Source: Culex pipiens pallens (taxonomy: Eukaryota; Arthropoda; Insecta; Diptera; Culicidae). Taken from it: a stretch of 64,000 bases of DNA. Shown in pieces: positions 9,482 to 20,484 of this stretch. The notes below the pieces were generated by a model. The model saw only the letters and a program-made list of their open reading frames with translations. It was not told the origin of the DNA and did not search any database. Where the stretch lies: assembly GCF_016801865.2 (NCBI RefSeq), contig NC_068937.1:138325874-138389873 (forward strand). The letters are read 5' to 3'. Each line of letters opens with the position of its first letter. Position 1 is the stretch's first letter. The position numbers and the translations under genes were made by a program.

Positions 9482-12400
9482 ATATTCACTATTTGATTTT
9501 TTCTTCTAGCGACACTTTGTCAAATTCTTTTTGAAAGTTCATTTTTGCGTATATATTTTAGGGATTTCACCATTTCTCAAACGGTATTTTTATGGTTTTA
9601 AATAGTTATTTGAGTGATTTTCCATGGCGCGTTACATTTTGAGAAATAGTTGTAACAATTCGAATTAACATCAATTTTTTAAGGGTTTTCGGGATTTTGA
9701 GCAAAAAAACAGTGCAGTTTTACTTTGTCCAAATGTTTTAATTTATTTTGTCATTTTAGTAGTACAATGATCGAAAAATCCTAAGCTAAAAAAGGGGGTT
9801 CCTTTTAACTGGTGTTTAACTTAGGGAGGAAGAGGTATTGCGTGTGTCTAAAGGTTTGACTTGTCAAAAAAAAGACATTTCTAATTCTAAGTTAAACAAA
9901 TCTGAAGGAAACTTTCGCTACAGCAGGATGTTGATCAAAGTCGTACGCCCCATCCAGCACAACTGTAGCATTTTCGATGCCAGCTCCATCTTCGCCATCC
10001 TGTGGACGTCGTCAATTAGGTACTCTGCTTGACTTGAAATCGCTTGCGATAGGAAACGGCGCAGCTATATCACGCCGGTTATTCGTAGTTTGGAAGCTTC
10101 GAGTTTAGATAAAAGTGGCACCGCTGGTTGATGAGAGCGTGTCGCACCCTGATGACCTGTCGCACTTGACGAAATTCATTTTAAGATCAAAGCATGCTTC
10201 AGGTACAAACCTAGAAAAATAAAACAAAATAAACCACACCATGTATTTATTTACAATATAATATTCAAGTCCCATGGTGATATTCCACTCTACGTTGAAT
10301 ACAAAATCTGCAAATAAATCGAGTTGCACATTTGAAATGAGAGAATTTAGAGAAAGTGCAAATCAAACAGAGTACTTCTGATTTATTCGAATTATGTTTG
10401 ATGGGCAAACAACGAGATTCACATAAAAAAAAGCAAATGGGAATAAGAAATGAAACTTCTCGACATACATACCAGTACATTCTTTGTGATGTTTCCATTT
10501 AGGCCGAAAACTCTCGGGCTGCATTGGTTCTATTGCCAGCTCCGTCAACAGAATATCAACTGCTGCTTGGCCGCTCGAAAAGACTTTTTTACTCAAGAGG
10601 AGGACGAAGAGGAGGAGGGAAGATAAGCTAAATATACCTATCTAAATGGCCGCGACGAACTTTGCCCACGACCATCCTCGACAAGAATGCACAAGAACAG
10701 GTCCACACAATTCGGGATTCACCGAGAGAATCTGTCGCTAAAAACGCGTCCTTGTTGGTGGCAGCCGGGGTCGGAATCACAAATCTGAAAAGGTACTTTT
10801 CGTCGAAATCTGAAACAACATGATTGTTTGCATTAAAATTTAATAAAAATTTGCGTGGTTATCCGGTTGATTTGTTCTGGTTGGTTCTTGGAAGTAAACA
10901 AACCTGGTGGATTTTCACGTAGCACTCTAGAAGCAAACACTTCTGTAAACAAACGATCCGGAAAACCACTCAATTGTCACCTTTGTATTGTTTTTCCTCC
11001 TCGGCGACTTCGATCCCGCTGGACGGAAGGATGGAACTTTTTTTTTCTAGCTGCTCACGGATGTAAACAAACGCAGCCAATACTTGCTGTGAGGATGGAA
11101 GGCAGTTCTTTTACACTCACTTTTGAAAACAAAACACGAACGCGAAAATAGTGAAGATGCTTATAAACAACCGCGAACCGTGACGACCACGACGAAACGC
11201 ACCAAAACAAGAGGAGTTTTGACTTGTCAACTTTCAGCGCAGACCTCTTTTGACTGTCGCTGCGCGCGACGGGCGAAAACAGAAATATAAACACAAGAGA
11301 GAGAGAGCGCGCGCTTTGTGGAATAGCCTTTCACCACATACAAGTTTTTGGTGTAAAATACAAAGCAAAATTCTAAGTTCCGCATTTTTAATTCAGTACC
11401 ATTTTTAAAAGTTACTTAGATATAACAAAATCACATCGTTTCAATGTTCTGGCCGGTTACGTTGCCACCAAACAGCAAGAACAAATTGCGACAAATTTCA
11501 AACCGTGAGTTTATCAAAAACGGGACATCATAAAAAATCGACTCACTCTCTCTTTGGGCAGGTCCAGCTTGACGTGACCCCGCGTAAATGCTGCACCATG
11601 TCCTGCCGCGTCAGCGCGTCTTACAGTTCCATCGCTCGGCACCAACGTTGCCAGATTATTTTGAGGGAAATCTGTATTTTCTTAAAAATAAATCTGTATT
11701 TTATCTGTATCTTGTCGAATTCGAAGCCATAGAAGAAATTTTGAAATTTTTAACAACAGATTTAAGCTTTTTATTCATATTAAAGCATAAATTAATAACT
11801 AAATTGTTGAAACTTTCAAATATAACCGTTTTAAAAAATCTGTATATACAGATTTTTGGGATCGAAAAATCTGTAAAATACAGATTTATCTGTATATCTG
11901 GCATGGCTGCTCGGCACTGGAACTGCTCATTCTGCTGCATTCCACTTTCGGTTCCCTTGATCCCAAAAAGGTAAGCCGAGGTGAAGAAATCAATCGCTTC
12001 ATACACATCCGTTTGAGACTTGGACATCACCATGTCCTGCAGCATAGACGATTTCCGCGAAACGGATCGAATCCTTCAGGAAGTTGACCTCGTTTTCCTT
12101 TTCTGGAACTCCTCGTTCAGGTTCGGGCCGTGCTGGGTCTTGACGTAATACGCTTTCGAGAACATCATGTAGTACACCCACTGCTGTTGGGTTTTCTTGA
12201 GCGCCGGGTCCTGCTCGAACATCTTGTTGCGAATTTCCTGCAGCTGACCGTCTTCCGTCCCGTTCTTCATTGCGAAGTTTCGCCAGGGAGAGCTTAGCGG
12301 AGAACGGATTATGCTCGAGGATCAACGCGATCGAGTTCTTGCGCACCAGCAGTGACTTGTCCTCGAGCCGTTCGACAGAACCTTTCAGCACCTGGTGCTG

Positions 12401-14192
12401 CCAGCTGCTAAGTGGAACCGCGTTCTGGCCCTGAATGTAGTGCCTAATCTGAAGCACCTTCGAGCGGACATGGGCCGAAACGTCCATCGTGTGGTTGAAC
12501 AAATCATGCAGGAAGTCATCGCGTGTTTCCTTCAGCTCATCGGCCAGTTCCTCCTAGGTCAGCTCGGTCACGATGGCTTCGCCCATGATATGCAGGACAC
12601 AGTTGCGCATCACGTAAGATTCCAGGTTCCTCAGTTCGTCGCTCATCGTGGACAAATGTGGAATGATAAGCTTCGGAGCGAGCATTCCCAGCTCCAGCAA
12701 CTGGCTCATGTGCTTTGCAGTTTGGCTGTAGGTCGTGTCCACGTTGACCCGCTCGATCAATTCCTTGTTCAACACCAGGTAGATCGAAGCGATGCAAAAT
12801 CTTCGTACAGCAGCATCACGCCGTCAGCGATCAGCACAATGGACGCTTCGCAGTGCTCCAGGATTCGCACTTGATTACGCTGAAAACGAAAGATTGTGAT
12901 CATCTCAAAATAATTAAACGAAACATGTTCCAACTTACGGCCGTTGAAACAGATTGTACAGCACCTCAGCCTGCTCGTTGTCCTTCAGCGCCGGCACCCA
13001 TTCCGCCTGCGGCACCCCCTTTTGCCATCGCTGTCCTGCCGACAGTCCAATTCCGGTCTACGCGAGACACTCCGACCAAAATACGGACAATCTTGCCAAG
13101 TCAACCTTGACCCTAAGTGGGGGGAGAGAAAATTTTCGCACAAAACAATCACAAAAATGTGCACTTTGGCAAGTACCCAAAAGGGATCTTCACTCGTCGC
13201 AAATTCCGCGCGGATCCACGGTCGGAACGGAACGCAAAGGTCCCACCGGAACAAGGATACGGAGCGCACAAGGTTTTTTTCCTCCTCCACGAACTGTGCT
13301 GAATGTTTGGTTGTTCGCGAACTTTGTGTTTTGACAGACGTTCAAAAGGGGGTTTGGCCATTTATGTCGATCATGTCGATTGATTAATTAAGTCGATCTA
13401 TATTATGCAATGTTGGATACAAGTGGAATGCATTAAAACTTGGATGCAACCAACGACATTGAAACGCATGAAACTTTTTTTTGAAAATGCAGTGCAAATA
13501 GTTGGGAATCGGTTTAGTTAGAAATATTGCAAACTTTGCAGAGTTTTTTTTTTTAAAAGGACGAATAAACTATTGTCTTTCATATGTTTATAGGACCTAA
13601 TAAAAAAACTCTAGAATTTCAAACTAGGGTGTGTGTCTTATATAGTTTTTTTTTTGCACTTTGTGCAATAATTAAACTAAAAGGCCATCTAATTGAATGT
13701 TGATGTCACCAACAAATTTTTGCCCGAGTTGGATGCTATGAAACTATGTGTTACAACTAAAATTATGTTTATACTTCATGTAGATTAAATAAAAAACATA
13801 AATATTTCTTATTTTGTAGAAACAATATATTAATTTCTAATTTTGTAAAAACAGCTTCTTTAAAAGAATTTTGATTAAAATTTAAAAAAATATATATAAA
13901 TAGAGTTTATCTGAAAAGGTCCTACGTACACAAACAACGTGTTACACTAAAATTTTACATGTTTGCATTTTACCCTAAAAACATAAGATCTGTCAAATAA
14001 TTAATTCATAATCAGGAATATGATCAAAGTCTTGCAGCATTTAAAATTTAAATTAACAATTTTCCAAATACTGACTATTTGTGAAAACATAACTCCATAT
14101 TTTCGAACCAACAATTTGACAAATCGTCAACATTTCCCAAAAAGTAATTTAATGTTTCTTTATGGTCACTAAATCATCCTCGTTCATCCGGG
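9482..14192. repeat. Copy 2 of the 4.7-kb tandem duplication
   Basis: Second unit of 4711 bp, near-identical to 4775-9481. It carries the same elements at +4707 to +4711: the condensin fragment (11918-13061), the exon-like stretch (10638-10809), the nested TIR element (11643-11908) and the 70-bp palindrome (13540-13612). It ends exactly where gene C's upstream module begins. Confidence 0.95.
11918..13061 (-). pseudogene. Broken condensin subunit 1 (Cap-D2-like) fragment, copy 2
   Basis: Tandem-duplicate partner of 7210-8353 with the same lesions, including the TAG at 12556-12554. The only coding difference I noticed is I to V in DVSAHIRSKV, the residue expected to be Val or Ile in either copy. 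Sharing all lesions shows that the decay preceded the duplication. Confidence 0.65.
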
Positions 14193-14459
14193 TGGCTATC
14201 CATGAATATTTGTTTTGATTTCTCAATGCTAAATGAACAAACAAACAAACAAATGCAGCAAAATGTCATTCTCAGCTGACTAGCCATGAGATGTGTGCCG
14301 ATATCGCCATCAACAAATGCATGTTTCTGCATATAAAGTTTATTATTTTTTGTGTCTAAACCTGACAGTAAAATTGGTGAAAGCAAAACACTTCGTTAAT
14401 GATAGTCAAGCATTTTTCCAACTTGGTTGTTAATATTATATTATTTATATTCAATCAAA
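14193..14459 (+). promoter_or_regulatory. Upstream module of gene C
   Basis: Nearly identical to the module before gene D. It holds a CAGCTG E-box at 14273-14278 and TATAAA at 14332-14337. The block around 14363-14400 (CAGTAAAATTGGTGAAAGC, AAAACACTTCGTTAATGAT) is shared with B and D. Its left end abuts the 9.7-kb insertion. Confidence 0.5.
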
Positions 14460-16817
14460 ATGATGTGTCGGTGAGTAAACCGTGATTTTATTACCAATGT
14501 CACAAATGGATTGTTTCAATTGCATTCACTCAGGCAAGTTCTTCCGGACGCGACGGATAATGGTATCGAACAGATTTATATCGTCAAAACGGAACCCGGC
14601 CTAGAAGATGATGGTGGGCTCGCTAACATGGTCCCGGAAACGGTTGACGAAATCAAGGCTGAACCGAAGTTAGAGGATGATGAGGAAAAAAATGAAAACC
14701 TTGATGATGAACAACCAGATGAGATTGGATTTGAAAAAGTTGATGTGATTGTAAAAGAGGAACCAAAACTGGGTTCCGATTGCGAATCGAAACAGGACGA
14801 CAAGAAGATTGACGTAAGGTCTAAGAAGTCCGCGAAGGATCGAACTGATGCCACCAAGGGAAAGACTAAACCCAAAGCAGGGAAGAAAGAAGCGATAAAA
14901 GAGAAAAAGCTAAGCTCCACCAAGGAGAAAGTTGATAATGCTCAAGTGAAGGATAAGTTGTTTGATTGCTCGATATGTGGCAAGAAAATAAATAATGAGT
15001 ACAATTTGCAAAAACATATGCAAACACACGACACACAGAGAATGGCAGAAAAAGAAAAGGAACTAACTTGTCAAATTTGTGGCAAGGTCTCTTTTTCTAA
15101 AAAAAATCTAAAAATACATCTTGCAGGGCATGAGAGAAAGGCACAAAAACTAGAACAACTAGAAACAAAGAAAAACTCGAAACTGGAAAAGCTTCAACGG
15201 TTTGTTTGTCACTATTGTCCCACAATGTTTAGCACTTCCTTTAACCTTCGGCGACACGAGGATCTTCACGACATTCCGCTAGAGCAACAAGTCCACAAGA
15301 GAAAAGAGTTCTTTTGCTACGTTTGCGATCAGGATTTTGGGTCGAAAGAAGGCATTCAGGAACATTTGTACACCCACGCTGACCAGCTGCCGTTTACGTG
15401 CGAGGAGTGCGATAAACCAATATCTATCAAATCGGTGCGTGATTTAAATCAGCACTTGGAAATGCACAAAGACACTACGAACGGAAGTGTAAAGTGTGCC
15501 TGGTGTCCGCTGCGTTTTCATTCACTTAAAAATTGCAAATTTCACGAAAAAACGCACGTCAATGAGGGAAGCAGTGCTTTGGAGGCGCTCGAACGCAGAG
15601 CAAGCATTTTGAGCAAGAAAAAGAACGTCAAAGTCATCGTCGTTGAAGGTGCTTTGCGCTATGCATGCGATCTGTGTGATAAATCGTACACAGTGAACGA
15701 TAGGTTACAAGATCACATGAAGACGCACACTGATTCGGGTAAACCGAAAAAACTGCACGTTTGCACGATCTGTAACAAGTTGTTTACCTCTGCCGAAGGG
15801 CTTCATTCACACAGACTGGTCCATTCAGATTTATTGCCATATAAATGTGAATACTGCGATAGAGGCTTTAAAGAAGCCGTTCGTTTAATTTCACATCGGT
15901 AATTTTGGTTTTGTTGAAGTGGAAACCAATAACTACATAAAGTTACTAACTTTTTAGTCGCACTCACACGGGAGAGAAACCATTCGTTTGTGGTTGTGGC
16001 CGAGCATTCGCGAAAAGGTATACAATGATGTCACACAAGAAGATATGTTTATCGCCGGAACTGCTGACAAGTTGCTCCTGTCGAATTTGTGGAGATAAAT
16101 CCTTTCCAAGTTATGCGGATTTAATAAAACACGTAACTGGGGTAAGCTGACAAGTTTGTGGGCGTTTAATACCCAAACTAACGTTTCTAATTCCGGCAGG
16201 TACACACAGAACCCATTCCAAGAACGAAATGCCAGTTTTGCCCCGCTTTAAGCCAAAATGCGCTTCTTCTGATACGTCACGAGCATCGTCATCAGATGCC
16301 GAACGTGATTAAATGTGATCAATGCAACCGCATTTTCAAAAACAAAGCACTGTTGGAAGAGCATGAAGTTGTAAGCACAGATTGAAATATTTTTTTTTGA
16401 GGTTATAATTAACTCCTAAATTTATACTCTTTCAAGATACACATCAACACGCCACAATCATTTATTTGTGATATTTGCGGAATGACTTTCAGTCGGTATG
16501 TTGGTGACGGGTTAATACTGTTGATCGATTGTATATGTACTGATTGTTGTATTTGCAGACTCAAACGTCTAAAGAAGCACAAGAAAAACCACACAGCAGT
16601 ACGACGAAAACCTACCAAGCTGCATTGTTGTGAGCTGTGCCCGAAAAAATTTGCATGGTTGGGGAACTTTCGCAGTCACCAAAAGTTGCACTACAACGTG
16701 AAAAGTAGACATTTTATCCCGTCACTGGTAGAGGGACCAGCACCAGAACCGGTCGTGGATGAAAATGAGGATATGGATTTTGGTATGTTGGTAAAAACAG
16801 AAATGACGTTAATATAA
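14460..16817 (+). CDS. Gene C: 15-finger C2H2 zinc-finger protein
   Basis: Predicted nuclear DNA-binding protein of 682 residues. Exons: 14460-14470 (MMCR), 14534-15898, 15958-16141, 16200-16370, 16437-16495 and 16559-16817; introns are 58-66 nt with intact GT-AG ends. The first intron has TGA right after the donor (CGG TGA), so failure to splice would give only four residues. N-terminal psi-K-x-E sites are VKTE, IKAE and VKEE, and a last VKTE sits eight residues from the C-terminus. Fingers are arranged as in B. From about 15024 to 15165 the DNA is almost identical to gene B (finger 2), whereas the N-terminus and finger 1 match gene D, so the gene is a mosaic. Finger 7 has its own helix (VNDRLQD, against LLDSLRD in B, D and E). 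DNA target and role are unknown. Confidence 0.88.
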
Positions 16818-16822
16818 ATAAA
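16817..16822 (+). promoter_or_regulatory. Poly(A) signal of gene C
   Basis: AATAAA immediately at the stop codon, as in the other plus-strand copies. Confidence 0.5.
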
Positions 16823-17084
16823 TCTTAAAACCTTGTCAACTTAGTATGATTTTTGCTGGTTGGTTTATTGAAAAAGGAATAAATTCAAAGTATTCACAAA
16901 ACTGTTGTCAATTTTTATTAAGTCAAACTGATTGGTGTGTGTTTTTTTTACATTCTGTTACTAATGATCATCTGATTGTACTGAATTTCTTAATATACAT
17001 GTGAAAGGAATTTGTCAATGTTAGCGATATATTTATTCGTTGATTCTGGTCTGAATAGTAGTAAATATTTCCTTCTTCCAAATG

Positions 17085-17175
17085 GCATCCGGTTCTGGCT
17101 CTCCTTTTTTTCGTTTTCTGTTTTTACGATTAAATTCTGTTTAACTCCGTTCGTGTCAGGTAGAACATTTCTGTA
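17085..17175 (-). pseudogene. Relic 2: decayed N-terminal exon of a minus-strand family member
   Basis: On the minus strand TTTACAG is followed by codons reading V-L-P-D-T-N-G-V-K-Q-N-L-I-V-K-T-E, close to the VLPDTNGIEQIYIVK motif of gene A. No start exon or finger exons remain. It is homologous to relic 1 and sits in the same relative place, in front of gene D's promoter. Confidence 0.65.
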
Positions 17176-17261
17176 AAGTATTCACATATTTAGTTTAAGG
17201 GTTTTAAGGATGTTGAAGATCTTTCACATTTTTTCGATTTTAAACTTAAATCTTGCTACAG

Positions 17262-17534
17262 TTGGCTATCGATGAATTTTTGTTTTGATTTCTCAATGCT
17301 AAATGAACAAACAAACAAAAAAAAAAATGCAGCAAAATGTCATTCTCAGCTGACTAGCCATGAGATGTATGCCGATATCGCCATCAACAAATGCATGTTT
17401 CTGCATATAAAGTTTATTATTTTTTGTGTCTAAACCTGACAGTAAAATTGGTGAAAGCAAAACACTTCGTTAATGATAGTTCGGCCTTTTTTCCAACTTG
17501 GTTGTTAATATTATATTATTTATATTCAATCAAA
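17262..17534 (+). promoter_or_regulatory. Upstream module of gene D
   Basis: Starts GGCTATCGATGAAT and preserves the uninterrupted junction with the relic-flanking sequence. It has CAGCTG at 17347-17352, TATAAA at 17406-17411 and the AATTGGTGAAAGCAAAACAC block just upstream of the start. Closely matches the module of gene C. Confidence 0.5.
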
Positions 17535-19882
17535 ATGATGTGTCGGTGAGTAAACCGTGATTTTATTACCAATGTCACAAATGGATTGTTTCAATTGCAT
17601 TCACTCAGGCAAGTTCTTCCGGACGCGACGGATAATGGTATCGAACAGATTTACATCGTCAAAACGGAACCCGGCCTAGAAGACGATGGTGGGCTCGCTA
17701 ACATGGTCCCGGAAATGGTTGACGAAATCAAGACGGAACCGAAGTTTGAGGATGATGAGGAAGAAAATGAAAACCTTGATGATGAACAACCAGATGAGAT
17801 TGGATTTGAAAAAGTTGATGTGATTGTAAAAGAGGAACCAAAACTGGGTTCCGATTGCGAATCGAAACAGGACGACAAGAAGATTGACGTAAGGTCTAAG
17901 AAGTCCGCGAAGGATCGACCTGCTGCCACCAAGGGAAAGACTAAACCCAAAGCAGGAAAGAAAAAAGAGAAAAAGCTAAGCTCCACCAAGGAAAAAGTTG
18001 ATAATGCTCAAGTGAAGGATAAGTTGTTTGATTGCTCGATATGTGGCAAGAAAATAAATAATGAGTACAATTTGCAAAAACATTTGCTAACACACGACAC
18101 GAAGAGAAAGGCAGAAAAGGAAAAGGAACTAACTTGTCAAATTTGTGGCAATGTCTTATTTTCTAAATATTATCTAAAAAAACATCTTGAAGGGCATGAG
18201 AAGAAGGCACAAAAACGGGAACAACTAGAAAAAAAGAAAAAATCCAAATTGGAAAAGCTTCAACGATTCGTTTGTCACTACTGTCCGAGAAAGTTTACCA
18301 CTTACTTCAACCTTCGGCGCCACGAGGATCTTCACGACATTCCGCTAGAGCAACAAGTCCACAAGAGAAAAGAGTTCTTTTGCTACGTTTGCGATCAGGA
18401 CTTTGGGTCGAAAGAAGGCATTCAAGAACATTTGTACACCCACGCTGACCAGCTGCCATATTCTTGCAAGGAATGTGATAAACCAATGTCTATTAAATCG
18501 GTTCGAGTGTTGAATCAGCACTTGGAAATGCACAAGGATACTACGAATGGAAGCGTTAAGTGTGCCTGGTGTCCGCAACGATTCCATTCACTTAAAGATT
18601 GCAAATTACACGAAAGATCGCACGTCAACGAGGGTAGTAGTGCTTTGGAGGCGCTTGAACGCAGAGCAAGCGTTTTGAGCAAGAAAAAGAACGTCAAAAT
18701 CATCGTCGTTGAAGGTGCTTTGCGTTACGCATGCGATCTGTGCGATAAATCGTACACGTTACTTGATTCGTTACGAGATCACATGAACACGCACACTGAT
18801 TCAGATAAACCGAAAAAACTGCACGTTTGCACGATCTGTAATGAGGTGTTTGCCTTTGCCGGAGGGCTTCATTCACACAGACTGGTCCATTCAGATTTGT
18901 TGCCATATAAATGTGAATACTGCGATAAGGGCTTTAAAGAAGCGGCTCGTTTGATTTCACACCGGTAATTTGGGTTTTGTTGAAGTGTAAAGCAATAACT
19001 ACTTTAAGTTACTTACTTTTTAGTCAAACGCATACGGGAGAGAGACCATTCGTTTGTGAATGTGGCCTAGCATTTGGGAAAAGGTTTTCAATGATGTCAC
19101 ACAAGAAGATATGTTTATCGTCGGAATTGCTTGCAAGTTGTTCCTGTCGAATCTGCGGAAATGAATCATTTCCAAGCTATGCGGATTTGATTAAACACGT
19201 AACTGGGGTAAGCTGACAAGTTCTTGGACTTACAAAAACCAAACTAACGTTTTTTTAAATTCCGACAGGTACATACAGAACCCATTCCAAGAACGAAATG
19301 CCAATTTTGTCCCGCGTTAAGTCGAAATGCGCTTCTTCTGGTACGTCACGAGCATCGTCATCAGATGCTGAACGTGATTAAATGTGATCAGTGTAATCGC
19401 ATTTTCAAAAACAAAGCACTGTTGGAAGAGCATGAAGTTGTAAGTTCAACGTAATATCAAAAATTGTTCGAGATTATAACTAACTTCTTAATTTATACCC
19501 TCTTAAGACACACATCAACACGCCAGAATCATTTATTTGTGATATTTGCGGAAAGACTTTCAATGGGTATGTTGATGACAGCTTGATATTGTTGATCGAT
19601 TCTACATTTTCAGGTTGTTGTATTTCCAGACTCAAACGCCTTCAAAGGCATAAGAAAAACCACACAAAAGTACGACAGAAGCCTGCCAAGCTGCATTATT
19701 GTGAGCTGTGTCCAAAAAAATTTTCATGGTTGGGGAACTTTCGCAGCCATCAAAAGTTGCACTACAACGCGAAAAGTAGATACTTCATCCCGTCACTGGT
19801 GGAAGGAGCACCACCAGAACCGGTCGTGGATGAAAATGAGGATTTGGATTTTGGTATGTTTGTTAAAACAGAAATGGAGTAA
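17535..19882 (+). CDS. Gene D: 15-finger C2H2 zinc-finger protein
   Basis: Predicted nuclear DNA-binding protein of 677 residues. Exons: 17535-17545, 17609-18964, 19024-19207, 19269-19439, 19508-19566 and 19630-19882. The N-terminus carries MMCRQVLPDATDNGIEQIYI, then VKTE, IKTE and VKEE sites in an acidic stretch and a lysine-rich linker before finger 1. Finger 2 differs from the copies around it (LFSKYYLKKH), and finger 8 (NEVFAFAGGL) matches gene E, not B or C. The C-terminal tail keeps the psi-K-x-E site (VKTE) close to the stop. In the fifth exon the last Arg before the splice is replaced by Gly (FNG|L), outside the zinc ligands. It lies 717 bp downstream of gene C in tandem. Biological role is not known. 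Confidence 0.87.
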
Positions 19883-19887
19883 ATATA

Positions 19888-19893
19888 AATAAA
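19888..19893 (+). promoter_or_regulatory. Poly(A) signal of gene D
   Basis: AATAAA six bases after the stop codon. Confidence 0.5.
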
Positions 19894-19984
19894 TCTAATA
19901 ATCATGTCAACTTGGTCTGATTTTTGTTGGTTGGAATGGCATTGGCCAAACATTGCCCGTACAGAACTAACATATAGTGCCGAA

Positions 19985-20198
19985 AAACGAAACTATTGGC
20001 ACTACGCCCCCCGGGGCATGGCCTTCCTCTAACGTGGGATTTCTGCTCCAGCGCCTCTGACGAGACAGGAGAAACCGGGACCGACGTTTTACTTCACCAT
20101 CCGATAGAAGCTCAGTGGATAAGGCGGGAATCGAACCCGCGTCTCATAGCATCATCGGGATCGGCAGCCGAAGCCGCTACCCCTGCGCCACGAGACCC
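19985..20198 (-). mobile_element. tRNA-derived SINE, full length
   Basis: Read on the minus strand, it begins GGGTCTCGTGGCGCAGGGG (tRNA-like head with A box), has the B box GGGTTCGATTCCC, and then a tRNA-unrelated body ending CAATAGTTTCGTTTTTCG. It is flanked by a 15-bp target duplication ACATATAGTGCCGAA (19970-19984 and 20199-20213). Such elements are copied by LINE reverse transcriptase. A 5'-truncated sister copy lies at 47628-47786. The flat cloverleaf and the direct repeats rule out a functional tRNA gene. Confidence 0.88.
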
Positions 20199-20242
20199 AC
20201 ATATAGTGCCGAACATTCCTGAATTAAGTATTAACTGTTTAT

Positions 20243-20385
20243 TTCTGTAAGACTTTACATTTAAATCTGAATAACCCGGCAAGTTTATTTTACAATATCG
20301 ACTAAGACACTCTTTCGAGGTATCCGGAAGCTCCCAGTTTTTTTTTGTTTACCTTCAGGACAAACTTCTTCCTATGTAGCATTCT
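20243..20385 (-). pseudogene. Relic 3: decayed finger exon of an F-like minus-strand gene
   Basis: On the minus strand the stretch AGGAAGAAGTTTGTCCTGAA, then GCTTCCGGATA, then GGTTATTCAGATTTAA, then TTACAG aligns in order with exon 3 of gene F (fingers 9-10). Stops and indels show it is dead. No other exon of this copy is recognisable. It sits directly left of gene E's split upstream module, again where a head-to-head partner would be. Confidence 0.65.
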
Positions 20386-20484
20386 GGTTCATTCCGTTAA
20401 GCTGTAACAAAAATCTTGGTGCAAAAGCTCTGCTTGATGTGCACCGTTACAAATACAGTTTCTTCTGCAGTCTTGCTACAAACA

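Larger units (their letters stand above)
4477..14192. mobile_element. 9.7-kb insertion between relic 1 and the gene C promoter
   Basis: The sequence left of 4477 (...TTGCTACAGTTG) and right of 14192 (TGGCTATCCATGAAT...) is continuous at 17255-17280 in front of gene D (...CTACAGTTGGCTATCGATG), which reveals the empty site. The inserted block starts CCCGCATAGA and ends ATCCGGG, whose reverse complement is CCCGGAT, a weak terminal inverted match; at most a TG dinucleotide is duplicated. Inside are a 150-bp and a 4.7-kb tandem duplication with fragments of host-like genes. The single-copy form would be about 4.86 kb. No transposase was recognised, so the superfamily is unknown; a gene-fragment-capturing non-autonomous element is one reading. 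Confidence 0.5.

Noticed and set aside
20110..20198. tRNA gene on the minus strand
   Set aside because: Box A and box B are present but the sequence lies inside a SINE with a 15-bp target duplication, and the cloverleaf is imperfect.
19996..20250. Open frame over the SINE, and the antisense counterpart at 47589-47828
   Set aside because: The frame follows the SINE body; both copies have target duplications and tRNA boxes, so they are retroposons and not genes.
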